A stretch of DNA of 64,000 bases, taken from assembly GCF_002008365.1 (NCBI RefSeq), contig NZ_MRDL01000066.1, forward strand, positions 1-64,000. Reading direction: 5' to 3'. This document shows positions 17,446-25,464 of the stretch, one piece after another. A program made the position numbers and the translations under genes. Under the pieces are notes generated by a model. That model was given only the letters and a program-made list of their open reading frames with translations. It did not search any database and was not told the DNA's origin. The stretch comes from Rhizobium leguminosarum bv. viciae USDA 2370 (lineage in GTDB: Bacteria > Pseudomonadota > Alphaproteobacteria > Rhizobiales > Rhizobiaceae). Positions within the stretch are counted from its first letter, which is position 1, and the number at the start of each line of letters is the position of its first letter.

Positions 17446-18801
17446 ATGTCGCGTTCGTTGCTAGCCCTGGGGGCGCTCTTCATCGCAGGTGAGAGCCTGT
17501 TGTCGGCTCCAGCCGTTGCAAACAGCCTGTCGCTCGCGCCGATGCTCCAGCGTGTCGTGCCGAGCGTCGTCAGCATCTCGGTGCAGGGCAGGGAACTCGA
17601 CGACGCGGATGCGACGCTCGCCGATCCCTTCTACAGAAAATTCTTCGGACTACCTGACGACGCCGCGCCGGCAGAGCACGGCTTCCAATCGGCCGGCTCG
17701 GGTGTCGTCATCGACGAGGTCCACGGCTACATCGTCACCAACCAGCATGTCATCGCAAGCGCCTCGAAAATCGAGGTGGCGCTCTCCGATGGCCGACGCT
17801 TCAAAGCGAAACTCGTCGGCGCCGATCCCGAGACGGATGTCGCCGTCGTTCAAATTCCACCCGATCATCTTGTTCAGGCCGATTTTGGAAGCGCGTCCTC
17901 GCTCCATGTCGGCGACGTGGTCGTGGCGATCGGAAATCCCTTCGGCCTGGGCCAGACCGCCACTATGGGCATCGTCAGCGCGCTTGGACGCCGCGCCGTG
18001 GGATCGGAGGGGTACGAAGGATTCATTCAGACGGACGCTTCGACAAATCCCGGCAACTCGGGCGGCGCACTTGTAAACGAGGACGGCGTCGTCGTCGGGA
18101 TCAACAGCGCGATCATCGGGCCGGCCGGCGGAAGCATCGGCATTGGTTTTGCAGTGCCCGCCGAGACTGTCGGTATCGTGATGCGGCAGCTCATCCTGAC
18201 CGGCAAGCTGGTACGCGGCGAGGTGGGACTGGTCACGCAGGACCTGACGCCCGGTCTTGCAAAAGCGTTCGGCGTCGATGAAGGGCCGGGGGCGCTCGTC
18301 AGCGAAGTCCGACCCGGTTCGCCGGCTGCGAATGCAGGAATTCAGCCGGGCGACGTCGTCCGAATGGTCGACGGAAGGACGGTGCGCGGCGCGTCCGACG
18401 TCCGCAGGCTTGTGGGATCGCTACCATTGGAGTCCAAGCCGTCCTTCCAGATCGATCGCGCCAGCCGAAGGATAGAGGCCTTTCCTGAGGTATCCGCCGC
18501 ACCGGTCGCCGAACCGGCCGCTCCTCGTACCATCCATATCTCCCGTGGCCCTCTCGCCGACGTCGAGATGGCGAACTCCCCCGACGGTCTCGGCGCGCGC
18601 GTCGTCGTCGTCGCCGAGGGTTCGGTCGCGGCACAGGCCGGCCTGCAGCCAGACGACGTTATCGTCGCTCTCGACCAGCAGCCGGTGACCGACGTCGGGC
18701 AACTGCTCGCAATACTCTTGAAGGAGCATGCCCGCGCGCTCGTCACGGTCGTGAGGAACGGCCACCGCCTCTTCGTGGCCGCCGACGTCCAGACCCAGTA
18801 G
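17446..18801 (+). CDS. DegP/HtrA-family periplasmic serine protease
   Basis: It encodes 451 residues starting MSRSLLALGALFIAGESL with a signal peptide cut near SAPAVANS. The catalytic triad is His101 (TNQHVIAS), Asp131 (ETDVAVVQ) and Ser205 (GNSGGAL), followed by two PDZ domains (about 240-330 and 365-445). The chosen start has GAGGAGAT upstream; the longer frame to 17350 overlaps the FixK box and lacks a leader. Role: degradation or refolding of damaged envelope proteins. The usual N-terminal Q-linker is short, so it is closer to DegQ/DegS-size proteins. Confidence 0.9.
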   Translation: MSRSLLALGALFIAGESLLSAPAVANSLSLAPMLQRVVPSVVSISVQGRELDDADATLADPFYRKFFGLPDDAAPAEHGFQSAGSGVVIDEVHGYIVTNQHVIASASKIEVALSDGRRFKAKLVGADPETDVAVVQIPPDHLVQADFGSASSLHVGDVVVAIGNPFGLGQTATMGIVSALGRRAVGSEGYEGFIQTDASTNPGNSGGALVNEDGVVVGINSAIIGPAGGSIGIGFAVPAETVGIVMRQLILTGKLVRGEVGLVTQDLTPGLAKAFGVDEGPGALVSEVRPGSPAANAGIQPGDVVRMVDGRTVRGASDVRRLVGSLPLESKPSFQIDRASRRIEAFPEVSAAPVAEPAAPRTIHISRGPLADVEMANSPDGLGARVVVVAEGSVAAQAGLQPDDVIVALDQQPVTDVGQLLAILLKEHARALVTVVRNGHRLFVAADVQTQ

Positions 18802-18853
18802 CGATCTCGCACACGGTGTTCGGTCCGATGAGATCGCAAGGTCGCTCTCGTGG

Positions 18854-18867
18854 TTGATGAAGATCAA
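18854..18867 (+). promoter_or_regulatory. FixK/FNR box upstream of the first BON protein
   Basis: TTGATGAAGATCAA is an exact palindromic match, 58 bases before the ATG at 18926. Confidence 0.8.
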
Positions 18868-18925
18868 CGACGAAATTCTGCGGCGCTGGCACCATCGGCA
18901 CGTCGCAAACCTGAAGGAGGTTGTC

Positions 18926-19573
18926 ATGAACGACATTCATCTCAGACAGAGTATTCTCGACGAAATGGAATTCGAGCCCAGCATCGACGCGGCTGGCATC
19001 GGCGTCGCGGTTCACAGCGGGATTGTAACCCTGACCGGTCACGTGCGTACCTACGCGGAGAAGGAAGCCGCCGAGCGGGTGGCCAGTCGCGTCAAGGGCG
19101 TGCGCGGAATTGCTGCCGAAATTGAAGTGCGTATCTTCGGACCCAAGGAAACGGACGACGACGACATCGCCCGGCGGGCTGTTAAGATGCTCGACTGGAA
19201 CGTCTCCGTGCCAAAGGATTCCGTGCAGGTGCGGGTCCTCAAGGGGTGGGTCACCCTGCGGGGCGAGGTCGAGTGGCAATATCAAAAGAACGCAGCCTAC
19301 GACGCCGTGCGCGATCTCGCCGGCGTTGTAGGGGTATCCAATCTCGTGGAGCTGAAGCCGCGCATTACAGCCGTGGACGTCAAGAAACGCATCGAGGATG
19401 CTTTCCAACGCGACGCCGCTCTGGAGGCCGATGCAATCAGAATCGACGTCCAAGGCAGGAAGGTCACCCTATCCGGCAAGGTGAAGACCTGGTCAGAACG
19501 GCAGGCAGCGGAGCGCGCTGCATGGTCTGCTCCGGGGATCAGCACTCTCGACGACCGGCTGACGGTCGGGTGA
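18926..19573 (+). CDS. Triple BON-domain protein
   Basis: This 215-residue protein has three BON domains of about 65-70 residues, each with the pattern GWVTLRGEV or GIVTLTGHV (starts near 5, 75 and 145). There is no signal peptide. AAGGAGG lies five bases upstream of the ATG. BON domains bind phospholipid or other ligands, and this cytoplasmic three-copy form is common in rhizobial stress clusters. It has the same length and architecture as the protein encoded at 24603-25250 and is clearly its paralogue. Confidence 0.85.
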   Translation: MNDIHLRQSILDEMEFEPSIDAAGIGVAVHSGIVTLTGHVRTYAEKEAAERVASRVKGVRGIAAEIEVRIFGPKETDDDDIARRAVKMLDWNVSVPKDSVQVRVLKGWVTLRGEVEWQYQKNAAYDAVRDLAGVVGVSNLVELKPRITAVDVKKRIEDAFQRDAALEADAIRIDVQGRKVTLSGKVKTWSERQAAERAAWSAPGISTLDDRLTVG

Positions 19574-19901
19574 TCGAATATTGGGAGCGGCTGGACGTTA
19601 AGCCGCGCAGCCCATTCAGCAGCGAGGGCACCAGTGCGAGCGCCCTCGCATACGCCATCAATTTCCGAGCTCGAAGATGGGAGCACCTCTTGGGCCTTGC
19701 CCCGACTTCCGCGTCGATCTCGTCTTCGAAACGAACCTTTTGCCTGCCAATGCAGAACCTCCGTTGCGAGCGTCAGGAGCTTGTTGTCCTTGGAAGACCG
19801 ATCTTTCGGGAACGTTGACTGAATCTGCCGCGGATATCGACCTCGATGTTCCGTCACCAATAGCGACAGCGCGAATGGGAGCTATGAGTTGGAACCCGCA
19901 G
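19574..19901. other. Gap of 328 bases without a supported gene
   Basis: The gap lies between the convergent BON gene and the hybrid kinase. A minus-strand frame from 19921 begins MVAILRDCGFQLIAPIRAVA, which has a receiver-like flavour, but it overlaps the end of the kinase gene, lacks a ribosome site and does not continue as a recognisable domain. No T-tailed terminator was seen. Confidence 0.4.
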
Positions 19902-21821
19902 TCACGCAGGATCGCAACCATGCCTCGCGTCGAGCAGCAGCCTGAGGCGGGTCGACATCTCCGAGGCCGTGTACGGCTTCTTTAGCCAGCCGGCGCCCGC
20001 TTGGATCTCCTTCTCCGCAGCATGAGGCTCCGAAAAGCCCGACGTGAGGAGAATTTTCACCCTCGGCCAGCGCTCGCGTACCTTCCGGGCCAGTTCGTCG
20101 CCGTTCATTCCAGGCATGGCCACATCACTGAACAGGAGCGCTACGTCGTGCCCCGCCTCCAGCTCCTTCAACGCGTCGATCCCGTTCGTAGCTTCGATGA
20201 CGGAGTAGCCGAGCGTCAGCAGACGGCCGACCGTCACTCTGCGAACTCTCGCGTCGTCTTCGACGACCAGGATGGTCTCGGTGCCAAGAGAGGGGGCGTC
20301 CTTGGCTTGCTGCTCGTCCGGATGGGAATCCTTTCCGGTGTCGGCGCGTGGAAGAAACAGGCGAACCGTCGTCCCCTCGCCAAGTTCGCTGTAGAGCTGC
20401 AAGTGCCCTGCGGATTGCTTTGCGAAACCGTAGACCATGCTGAGTCCAAGCCCCGTTCCCGAGCCGGTCGGTTTCGTGGTGAAGAACGGCTCGAAAGCCC
20501 TCTCCATCACCTCGGATGTCATTCCGGTGCCTGTGTCGGTGACCGAAATGAGGACGTATCTGCCGGGGCGGATCGCCGGATACATCCCGGCGTAGTCGGA
20601 GTCGATCTCGACGCCTGATATCTCGATCGTCAGACGGCCGCCGGCAGGCATCGCGTCTCTGGCGTTGATCGAAAGGTTGAGAAGCGCGCTCTGGAGTTGC
20701 GCCTTGTCTGCCATTGCGCTCATCCGCCGCCCAGGAATGATCGTCCGGAGTTCGACGGAGTCGCCCAGCGTTCGCTGGACGAGGTCTGAAAACTCTCCAA
20801 GCAGGGCGCTGACGTCCAGCTCTTTTGGTGCGAGGGCCTGCCGCCTTCCGAATGCCAGAAGCTGGGAGGTCAGTCTGGCGCCGTCGTCGGCCGCTGACTG
20901 CGCCTCCCGCAACAGGGACAACTGCCCCGGTTCGGCAAGACGGGCCTCCAGCATTTCGAGATTGCCGCTGATGACGGCGAGCAGATTGTTGAAGTCGTGG
21001 GCGAGTCCTCCCGTCAACTGTCCGACCGCCTCCATCTTCTGCGACTGCCGCAGCTCGGCTTCAATGCGGTGGCGGCTCGTCAGATCCCTGACGAAGCCCG
21101 TGAACGTCCGCCTTCCGCCGGCGACCGCCTCGCCGACCGAGAGCTCCATCGGAAAGGTGGTCCCGTTCTTCCTCAGGCCGACGACCACGCGCCCGTAGCC
21201 GATAATCCGGCGGCGTCCGGTCCGAATGTACGAATCCAGATATCCGTCGTGAGCCTCCCTGTCCGGAGACGGCATCAGCATGGAAACGTTCTGCCCGATG
21301 GCCTCGTGCGCGGAGTAGCCGAAGAGTTGCTCCGCCGCAGTGCTGAACGAGGCGATGCAACCCTTGTCGTCTATCACGATCATTGCGTCGGGGACCGTAG
21401 CTAGGATGGACTGGAGGTGTGCCTGCCGCTCCCGCAGCTCGTCCTCGACCTGCTGCATGAGGGTCACGTCGTTGTTGGACTGGACGATGAGCGTGTCCGG
21501 ATCCCCAAGCTCGAGAACGGTCCACCGCGTCACGATCGCGAGTCTGGCACCATCCTTTCGCCGGTGCCCCACCTGTCCGGTCCAGGACCCGTTGTTACGC
21601 ACTTCGGTCCGAAGCTCCTCCACGTCCGCCGGAAATCGCGTGTCCAGGAGATCGTGAACCACCTTTCCCACGGCCTCCGACGCGGACCACCCGTAGAGCT
21701 GCTCGCAGCCCGAGGTCCAGCGCTGGATAACGCCATCGAAGCCGTGGACGATCAGATTGGAGCCGTCGAACATGCGCACGATCCGGTCCAGGTCTGTCTC
21801 ACTGATAGCGTGTTCCAGCAT
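19902..21821 (-). CDS. fixL: Hybrid FixL-like heme-PAS sensor histidine kinase with a receiver domain
   Basis: A 639-residue cytoplasmic protein: PAS1 (~15-125), PAS2 (~135-250), HisKA with His275 (GGLAHDFNNLL), HATPase (~380-500) and a C-terminal receiver with Asp in FSDVAMPGMNG. PAS2 matches the FixL heme PAS: His191 (AHDGYLDSYI) aligns with the proximal heme ligand His200 of Bradyrhizobium FixL, and Arg211 (IIGYGR) with Arg220, which contacts bound O2. FTGFVRDLT also matches. The architecture is that of the rhizobial hybrid FixL rather than classical membrane FixL. Its start overlaps the fixK gene by 23 bases. Confidence 0.85.
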   Translation of the reverse strand: MLEHAISETDLDRIVRMFDGSNLIVHGFDGVIQRWTSGCEQLYGWSASEAVGKVVHDLLDTRFPADVEELRTEVRNNGSWTGQVGHRRKDGARLAIVTRWTVLELGDPDTLIVQSNNDVTLMQQVEDELRERQAHLQSILATVPDAMIVIDDKGCIASFSTAAEQLFGYSAHEAIGQNVSMLMPSPDREAHDGYLDSYIRTGRRRIIGYGRVVVGLRKNGTTFPMELSVGEAVAGGRRTFTGFVRDLTSRHRIEAELRQSQKMEAVGQLTGGLAHDFNNLLAVISGNLEMLEARLAEPGQLSLLREAQSAADDGARLTSQLLAFGRRQALAPKELDVSALLGEFSDLVQRTLGDSVELRTIIPGRRMSAMADKAQLQSALLNLSINARDAMPAGGRLTIEISGVEIDSDYAGMYPAIRPGRYVLISVTDTGTGMTSEVMERAFEPFFTTKPTGSGTGLGLSMVYGFAKQSAGHLQLYSELGEGTTVRLFLPRADTGKDSHPDEQQAKDAPSLGTETILVVEDDARVRRVTVGRLLTLGYSVIEATNGIDALKELEAGHDVALLFSDVAMPGMNGDELARKVRERWPRVKILLTSGFSEPHAAEKEIQAGAGWLKKPYTASEMSTRLRLLLDARHGCDPA

Positions 21822-22533
21822 AGCGTGCTCCTGCGTCTACGTCCTCGAACACGTCGTCCGGGTCTTCGTCGGCGGTGCGGGCCAGTGCCAACCGGCTCGC
21901 AACCTTGAACTGATGCTTGTCCGCAGGCAATAGTATGCCTTTGGCGACCAGCTTGGTAAGCGTCCTCGACACGGTCTCGATCGTCATGCCGAGATGGTCG
22001 GCGATATCGGCGCGGACCATTGGCAGACTGATCGTCCGGCCGTCCCGTCCCTCGCTCCGTTCCAGCCGATGCAGCAGGAAAGTGCAGACGCGTTGCTCGG
22101 CGTTCTTGTGCGACAGCAGGAGCATGTGGTCCTGCGCTGCGGAGATTTCGTCGCGAAGTTGCGACAGGAGCTGAAGCCGGAAATCAGGCACGAGTTGCAG
22201 TTCCTCTTCCAGCGTCCGCTTGTTCATCCGGGTGAAGGCCACCTCATCGATAGCCTCGCCTGCAAACATGTAGCGGTTGCGAAATGATAGTCCGACCAGG
22301 TCGCCTGCACCAAGAAAACCAATGATGAGGCGGCGGCCGTCGGGAAGGAACCGGCATATGCGGACGTTCCCGCGCACGATGCGAAACACGTGCCGGGCGG
22401 CGTCGCCCTCAAAGAAGATCGTGGTTCCCGACTGGGCAGTCTCGACGGTCTGGTGCATGAACAGCGGGGCGAAGTCGATCATTCCATGCGACAGTGGCCG
22501 TTCGAGTGAATGGATGTTTGATACCGCTTGCAT
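21799..22533 (-). CDS. fixK: FixK-type Crp/Fnr-family transcription regulator
   Basis: It encodes 244 residues: a cyclic-nucleotide-like beta-roll (~20-140), a dimer helix and an HTH with IADHLGMTIETVSRTLTKLV. The recognition helix has E-x-x-S-R (ETVSR), the FNR/FixK signature for TTGA half-sites. The N-terminal cysteine cluster of FNR is absent, so it should not carry an iron-sulfur cluster and is FixK-like; one Cys lies in the dimer helix (QRVCTFLLHRLE). GGAG precedes the ATG by eight bases. It is upstream of and overlapping with the hybrid fixL, and a K-box-like repeat lies about 90 bases upstream. Confidence 0.88.
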   Translation of the reverse strand: MQAVSNIHSLERPLSHGMIDFAPLFMHQTVETAQSGTTIFFEGDAARHVFRIVRGNVRICRFLPDGRRLIIGFLGAGDLVGLSFRNRYMFAGEAIDEVAFTRMNKRTLEEELQLVPDFRLQLLSQLRDEISAAQDHMLLLSHKNAEQRVCTFLLHRLERSEGRDGRTISLPMVRADIADHLGMTIETVSRTLTKLVAKGILLPADKHQFKVASRLALARTADEDPDDVFEDVDAGARYAGTRYQ

Positions 22534-22622
22534 GTCGTGGCTCCATCTGCCGTTGCGTGGCCTGGATTTGACCGAACGCTGATGACACCGGAATGCGAGA
22601 AGCGTAAGACTTGGTGCGATTG

Positions 22623-22640
22623 TGTAACAATCCGTAACAA
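22623..22640 (-). promoter_or_regulatory. K-box-like tandem repeat (candidate FxkR site)
   Basis: GTAACAA occurs at 22624-22630 and again at 22634-22640, a 10-base period. On the minus strand this reads TTGTTAC-GGA-TTGTTAC, a direct repeat facing fixK. OmpR-type regulators bind such tandem repeats one helical turn apart, and a GTTAC-type repeat (K-box) upstream of fixK has been described as the FxkR target in rhizobia. It is 16 bases from the response-regulator ATG and 90 from the fixK ATG. Confidence 0.65.
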
Positions 22641-22655
22641 GCGAAGAATGCTGGA

Positions 22656-23399
22656 ATGACGAGCGGAATTGTCAGACGGACCCGCATACTTGTCGTGGAC
22701 GACGATGTCCGGATCCAAAGAATGCTCGCGCAATATCTCGGCGAGGAGGGATTCGACGTCGACGTGGCAGGCAGCAGCTCGCAGATGCGCGCCAGAATGG
22801 CCGGGGCGAAATTCGACGCCGTTCTGCTTGACCTCGTCATGCCGGGAGACTGCGACGGGCTCCAGCTCGCAAGGGAAATCCGTTCAGGGTCGGACGTTCC
22901 CATTATCATGCTGTCCGGCCGCGACGATGTCATGGACCGCGTCGTCGGTCTGGAGGTCGGCGCGGACGACTACATTGGCAAGCCATTCCATCTCCGGGAG
23001 GTGCTCGCCCGCGTGAGGACGGTCCTGCGGAGACGCACAGTTTCCAACGAAGCCGCACCCCCGGAAGCAGGCGTGCTCTTTTTCGCTGGATGGCGGCTTG
23101 ACGTGGAACGGAGAGCGGTGACGAACCCGGCCGGGGACGAAGTGGCGATGTCTACGGGGGAGTTCGACATGCTGCATGTATTCGCCACCCATGCAGGGCG
23201 TGTCATGACGCGTGACATGCTGATGGACTTGACGCACAAGCGCGGCCGCGACGGCTTCGACCGCACCATCGACGCACTGATCGTCAGGCTGCGGCGCAAG
23301 ATAGAGACGGATGCGGCCAATCCTAGCCTGATCAAGTCTGTTCGTGGCGTCGGATATCTCTTCACAGCAAGGCCGGAGACGGCTTCCGGTCGATCCTGA
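22656..23399 (+). CDS. fxkR: OmpR/PhoB-family response regulator (FxkR-like)
   Basis: A 247-residue protein with an N-terminal receiver (ILVVDDDVRIQRML, phospho-acceptor Asp in VLLDLVMPGDCDG, Lys in DDYIGKPFH) and a C-terminal winged helix (TIDALIVRLRRKIE, VRGVGYLF). It is divergent from fixK-fixL with a 122-base shared intergenic region. In rhizobia lacking FixJ, an OmpR-type regulator named FxkR links hybrid FixL to fixK, and this gene has the expected family and position. The identification rests on synteny and domain type. Its 3' end overlaps the convergent next gene by 38 bases. Confidence 0.78.
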   Translation: MTSGIVRRTRILVVDDDVRIQRMLAQYLGEEGFDVDVAGSSSQMRARMAGAKFDAVLLDLVMPGDCDGLQLAREIRSGSDVPIIMLSGRDDVMDRVVGLEVGADDYIGKPFHLREVLARVRTVLRRRTVSNEAAPPEAGVLFFAGWRLDVERRAVTNPAGDEVAMSTGEFDMLHVFATHAGRVMTRDMLMDLTHKRGRDGFDRTIDALIVRLRRKIETDAANPSLIKSVRGVGYLFTARPETASGRS

Positions 23400-23805
23400 A
23401 CATCAGGCCATGATCCCACCGACGAAATCGGTCTTCGCTTTCCATCTCTGAGAAATCACCTGGAAACTGCGCCCAGAACCGCATGTAGTCGCATCCCGCC
23501 GATCGCCTTCGAAGCGAGGTGAACAGGAGGTCCGTGATGGTCATGTCGTCAATGACGCTCGCCACCGCGAAGATCGGAACGTCCATCAATCGTCCGGCGA
23601 TCGGATGCGCGCCGATCCGGTAGGCGGCCAGCCCACGCACATAGCCTGCCGGATCCTTTAACGAGACGAGCGTCCACCGATCGGCGTTCGCCACCACTTG
23701 CGCCCAATCGTCGGCAGAAAAGCACGGAGCCGCCACCTGAATCAGGCTGTAGGCGATCAGCGCATCGTCCAAGTGGAGCAGGCGGACGCAATATCCCGAT
23801 GTCAT
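23362..23805 (-). CDS. GNAT-like hypothetical protein
   Basis: A 147-residue protein whose pattern (QVAAPCFSADDWAQVVANAD, then LVSLKDPAGYVRGLAAYRIG, then MTITDLLFTSLRRRSAGCDY) resembles small GNAT acetyltransferase-like proteins: a central beta-strand with a following helix, but no clear acetyl-CoA P-loop. It is convergent with and overlapping the response regulator. A degenerate FixK-like box lies exactly 56 bases upstream. Function unknown. Confidence 0.65.
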   Translation of the reverse strand: MTSGYCVRLLHLDDALIAYSLIQVAAPCFSADDWAQVVANADRWTLVSLKDPAGYVRGLAAYRIGAHPIAGRLMDVPIFAVASVIDDMTITDLLFTSLRRRSAGCDYMRFWAQFPGDFSEMESEDRFRRWDHGLMFRIDRKPSPALL

Positions 23806-23861
23806 GGCGGCTTTCCTCCTCGATTGAGAGGAAATGTTCGCATGGTCCGACAGTTGGGGCC

Positions 23862-23875
23862 TTGTCCCAGGTCAA
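23862..23875 (-). promoter_or_regulatory. Near-match FixK box upstream of the GNAT-like gene
   Basis: On the minus strand it is TTGACCTGGGACAA, one mismatch from TTGAY-N4-RTCAA. It is 56 bases upstream of the start at 23805, the same spacing as at both usp genes, which argues that it is real. Confidence 0.55.
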
Positions 23876-23917
23876 TCCTCAGTCCGAGGAAACTCGAATG
23901 ACAAAAGCCAGGGTGAT

Positions 23918-23931
23918 TTGACGGTGATCAA
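23918..23931 (+). promoter_or_regulatory. FixK/FNR box upstream of hsp20
   Basis: TTGACGGTGATCAA is an exact match, 80 bases before the ATG at 24012. Confidence 0.78.
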
Positions 23932-24011
23932 AGACTGAGGATGCAATGGACTGTTCTATCTGCGCATCGCCGCCTGCGAACGACGGCATTCTTGAGAGAA
24001 GGAGAATGACA

Positions 24012-24521
24012 ATGGCAGATTCTGCAACGAAACTTTCCGTAAAGACAGAAGCAAGGCCGGCGGCGCCAGTCGACCGCTGGTGGCCCCTCGACAGCCTGCG
24101 GTCCGAGATCGACCGCGTGTTCAGCGACTTCGGGAGCCCGTCGATCTTCGACCGGGCCTTCAGCAGGATGCCGGCTGCGTTCTCGCGCGGCATGCTCGCC
24201 GTCGATCTCGTTGAATCCGACAAAGCCTTCGAGCTGTCGGCCGAGCTTCCAGGCGTGGACGCCAAGGATCTTGACGTCACGCTCGCCGACGGGGTTCTCA
24301 CCATCAAGGGCGAGAAGAACGAGGCCAAGGAGGAAAAGGAAAACGACTATTACCTTTCCGAACGGCGCTACGGATCATTCCACCGAAGCCTGGAATTGCC
24401 GCGCGGCGTGGACAGCGAGAAGATCGAGGCGAAGTTCTCCAACGGCGTTCTCAAGGTAACGCTGCCTAAGACGCCCGAGCGGCAGAAGAACGACAAGAAG
24501 ATCACGGTCAAGGCGGCCTGA
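24012..24521 (+). CDS. Hsp20/alpha-crystallin small heat-shock protein
   Basis: A 169-residue protein with an N-terminal WWPLDSLRSEIDRVF segment, a complete alpha-crystallin domain (VDLVESDKAFELSAELPGVD through LPRGVDSEKIEAKFSNGVLK) and a short C-terminal tail. The ATG at 24012 has GGAG seven bases upstream; the ATG at 24006 is too close to it. It acts as an ATP-independent holdase. It is monocistronic, with a FixK box in front and a strong terminator behind. A truncated copy of the same N-terminal region lies at 35389-35490. Confidence 0.92.
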   Translation: MADSATKLSVKTEARPAAPVDRWWPLDSLRSEIDRVFSDFGSPSIFDRAFSRMPAAFSRGMLAVDLVESDKAFELSAELPGVDAKDLDVTLADGVLTIKGEKNEAKEEKENDYYLSERRYGSFHRSLELPRGVDSEKIEAKFSNGVLKVTLPKTPERQKNDKKITVKAA

Positions 24522-24570
24522 CGGTCAACCCTCCGCTACGCCGAGGGGGTGGCGTACGGTGGGCGCGGAG

Positions 24571-24603
24571 AGAGGGAGGGGGCGGCGACCCCTCCCTCTT
24601 TTT
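24571..24603 (+). terminator. Intrinsic terminator after hsp20
   Basis: An 11-bp perfect stem (AGAGGGAGGGG at 24571-24581 with its complement at 24589-24599), a 7-base loop and TTTT follow the hsp20 stop by 50 bases. There is no T-run on the opposite strand. Confidence 0.9.
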
Positions 24604-25250
24604 CAGTTGATGCGGATGTGGTTCTCGACGGTGGCAACGCCTGGAACAGACCAGGCCGTCCGTTCGGCGACGCCGCGCTCGTGCCAGGCGCGCACGCCGC
24701 CTTCGAGAACGACCTTGTCGTCCTGAACCTTCACCGAAATGCCGCCGGCGTCGACTTCGGCACTCCGCTTCAGCGCGTCCTCGATCCGACGGCGGACGTC
24801 CGGCACCGATGGGCACGGCCGTATCGTCAGCAGATTGAGGACGCCGACCACGCCGCCGAGCTTCCTGACTGCACGTTCGGCGGCAGCCCTCTGGAACTGC
24901 CAGCGCACTTCGCCCGACAACGTCACCCAGCCCCTCTCGACCTTTACATGAACCGGTCCCTCCGGAAGCGCCGTGTTCCAGGCGATGATGTCGATCGCCC
25001 GCGATGCAATCTGGTCGTCCGCATGCTGCTTGTGACCTACGCACCGCACCTCGATCTCCACAGCCACCGCCCGGACGCCCTTCACCCGCGCTGCAACGTC
25101 TTCCGCTGTCAGCTTTTCGGTATAGGTCGACACGTGACCGGAGAGGATCGCAATGCCATCTTCCACCGAGACGCCGATATGCGCGGCGTCGATGCTGGGT
25201 TCGAACGCCAGCTCGTCGAGTATGTCCTGTTGGATTCCTAAGTCCGTCAT
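24603..25250 (-). CDS. Triple BON-domain protein, second paralogue
   Basis: A 215-residue protein (MTDLGIQQDILDELAFEPSI) with three BON domains in the same layout as the gene at 18926, including GWVTLSGEVRWQFQRAAAER in domain 2. AGGAGG lies directly upstream of the ATG at 25250; the longer frame to 25310 lacks support. It is divergent from the beta-CASP operon, and the FixK box at 25399 is 148 bases away. Likely ligand or membrane-stress role as for BON proteins generally; specific function unknown. Confidence 0.85.
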   Translation of the reverse strand: MTDLGIQQDILDELAFEPSIDAAHIGVSVEDGIAILSGHVSTYTEKLTAEDVAARVKGVRAVAVEIEVRCVGHKQHADDQIASRAIDIIAWNTALPEGPVHVKVERGWVTLSGEVRWQFQRAAAERAVRKLGGVVGVLNLLTIRPCPSVPDVRRRIEDALKRSAEVDAGGISVKVQDDKVVLEGGVRAWHERGVAERTAWSVPGVATVENHIRIN

Positions 25251-25398
25251 TTCTACCTCCTGTTGGGGTCCGAAGCCCGTTGGCCTCGCGAGGTATGATG
25301 CGCCGTCCAAAATTTCTGGCGTTGCGCTTGGTCAATTGAACCTGGCGACGGCCTGCATTTCCCCAAAATTGCCCGTCAGGCGAGCCGCGAACACGTCT

Positions 25399-25412
25399 TT
25401 GACCTTCGTCAA
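25399..25412 (+). promoter_or_regulatory. FixK/FNR box upstream of the beta-CASP/ackA/xfp operon
   Basis: TTGACCTTCGTCAA is an exact match, 52 bases before the ATG at 25465 and 148 bases from the divergent BON start. Confidence 0.8.
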
Positions 25413-25464
25413 CGTGCGATCGTCCGGGGTGCCTTAAAGTGCCTGACAACACATAGGAGTTGTC

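Noticed and set aside
22584..22600. TTGACC near the FixK start as a FixK autoregulation box
   Set aside because: Only one half-site is present; the partner half does not match TCAA.
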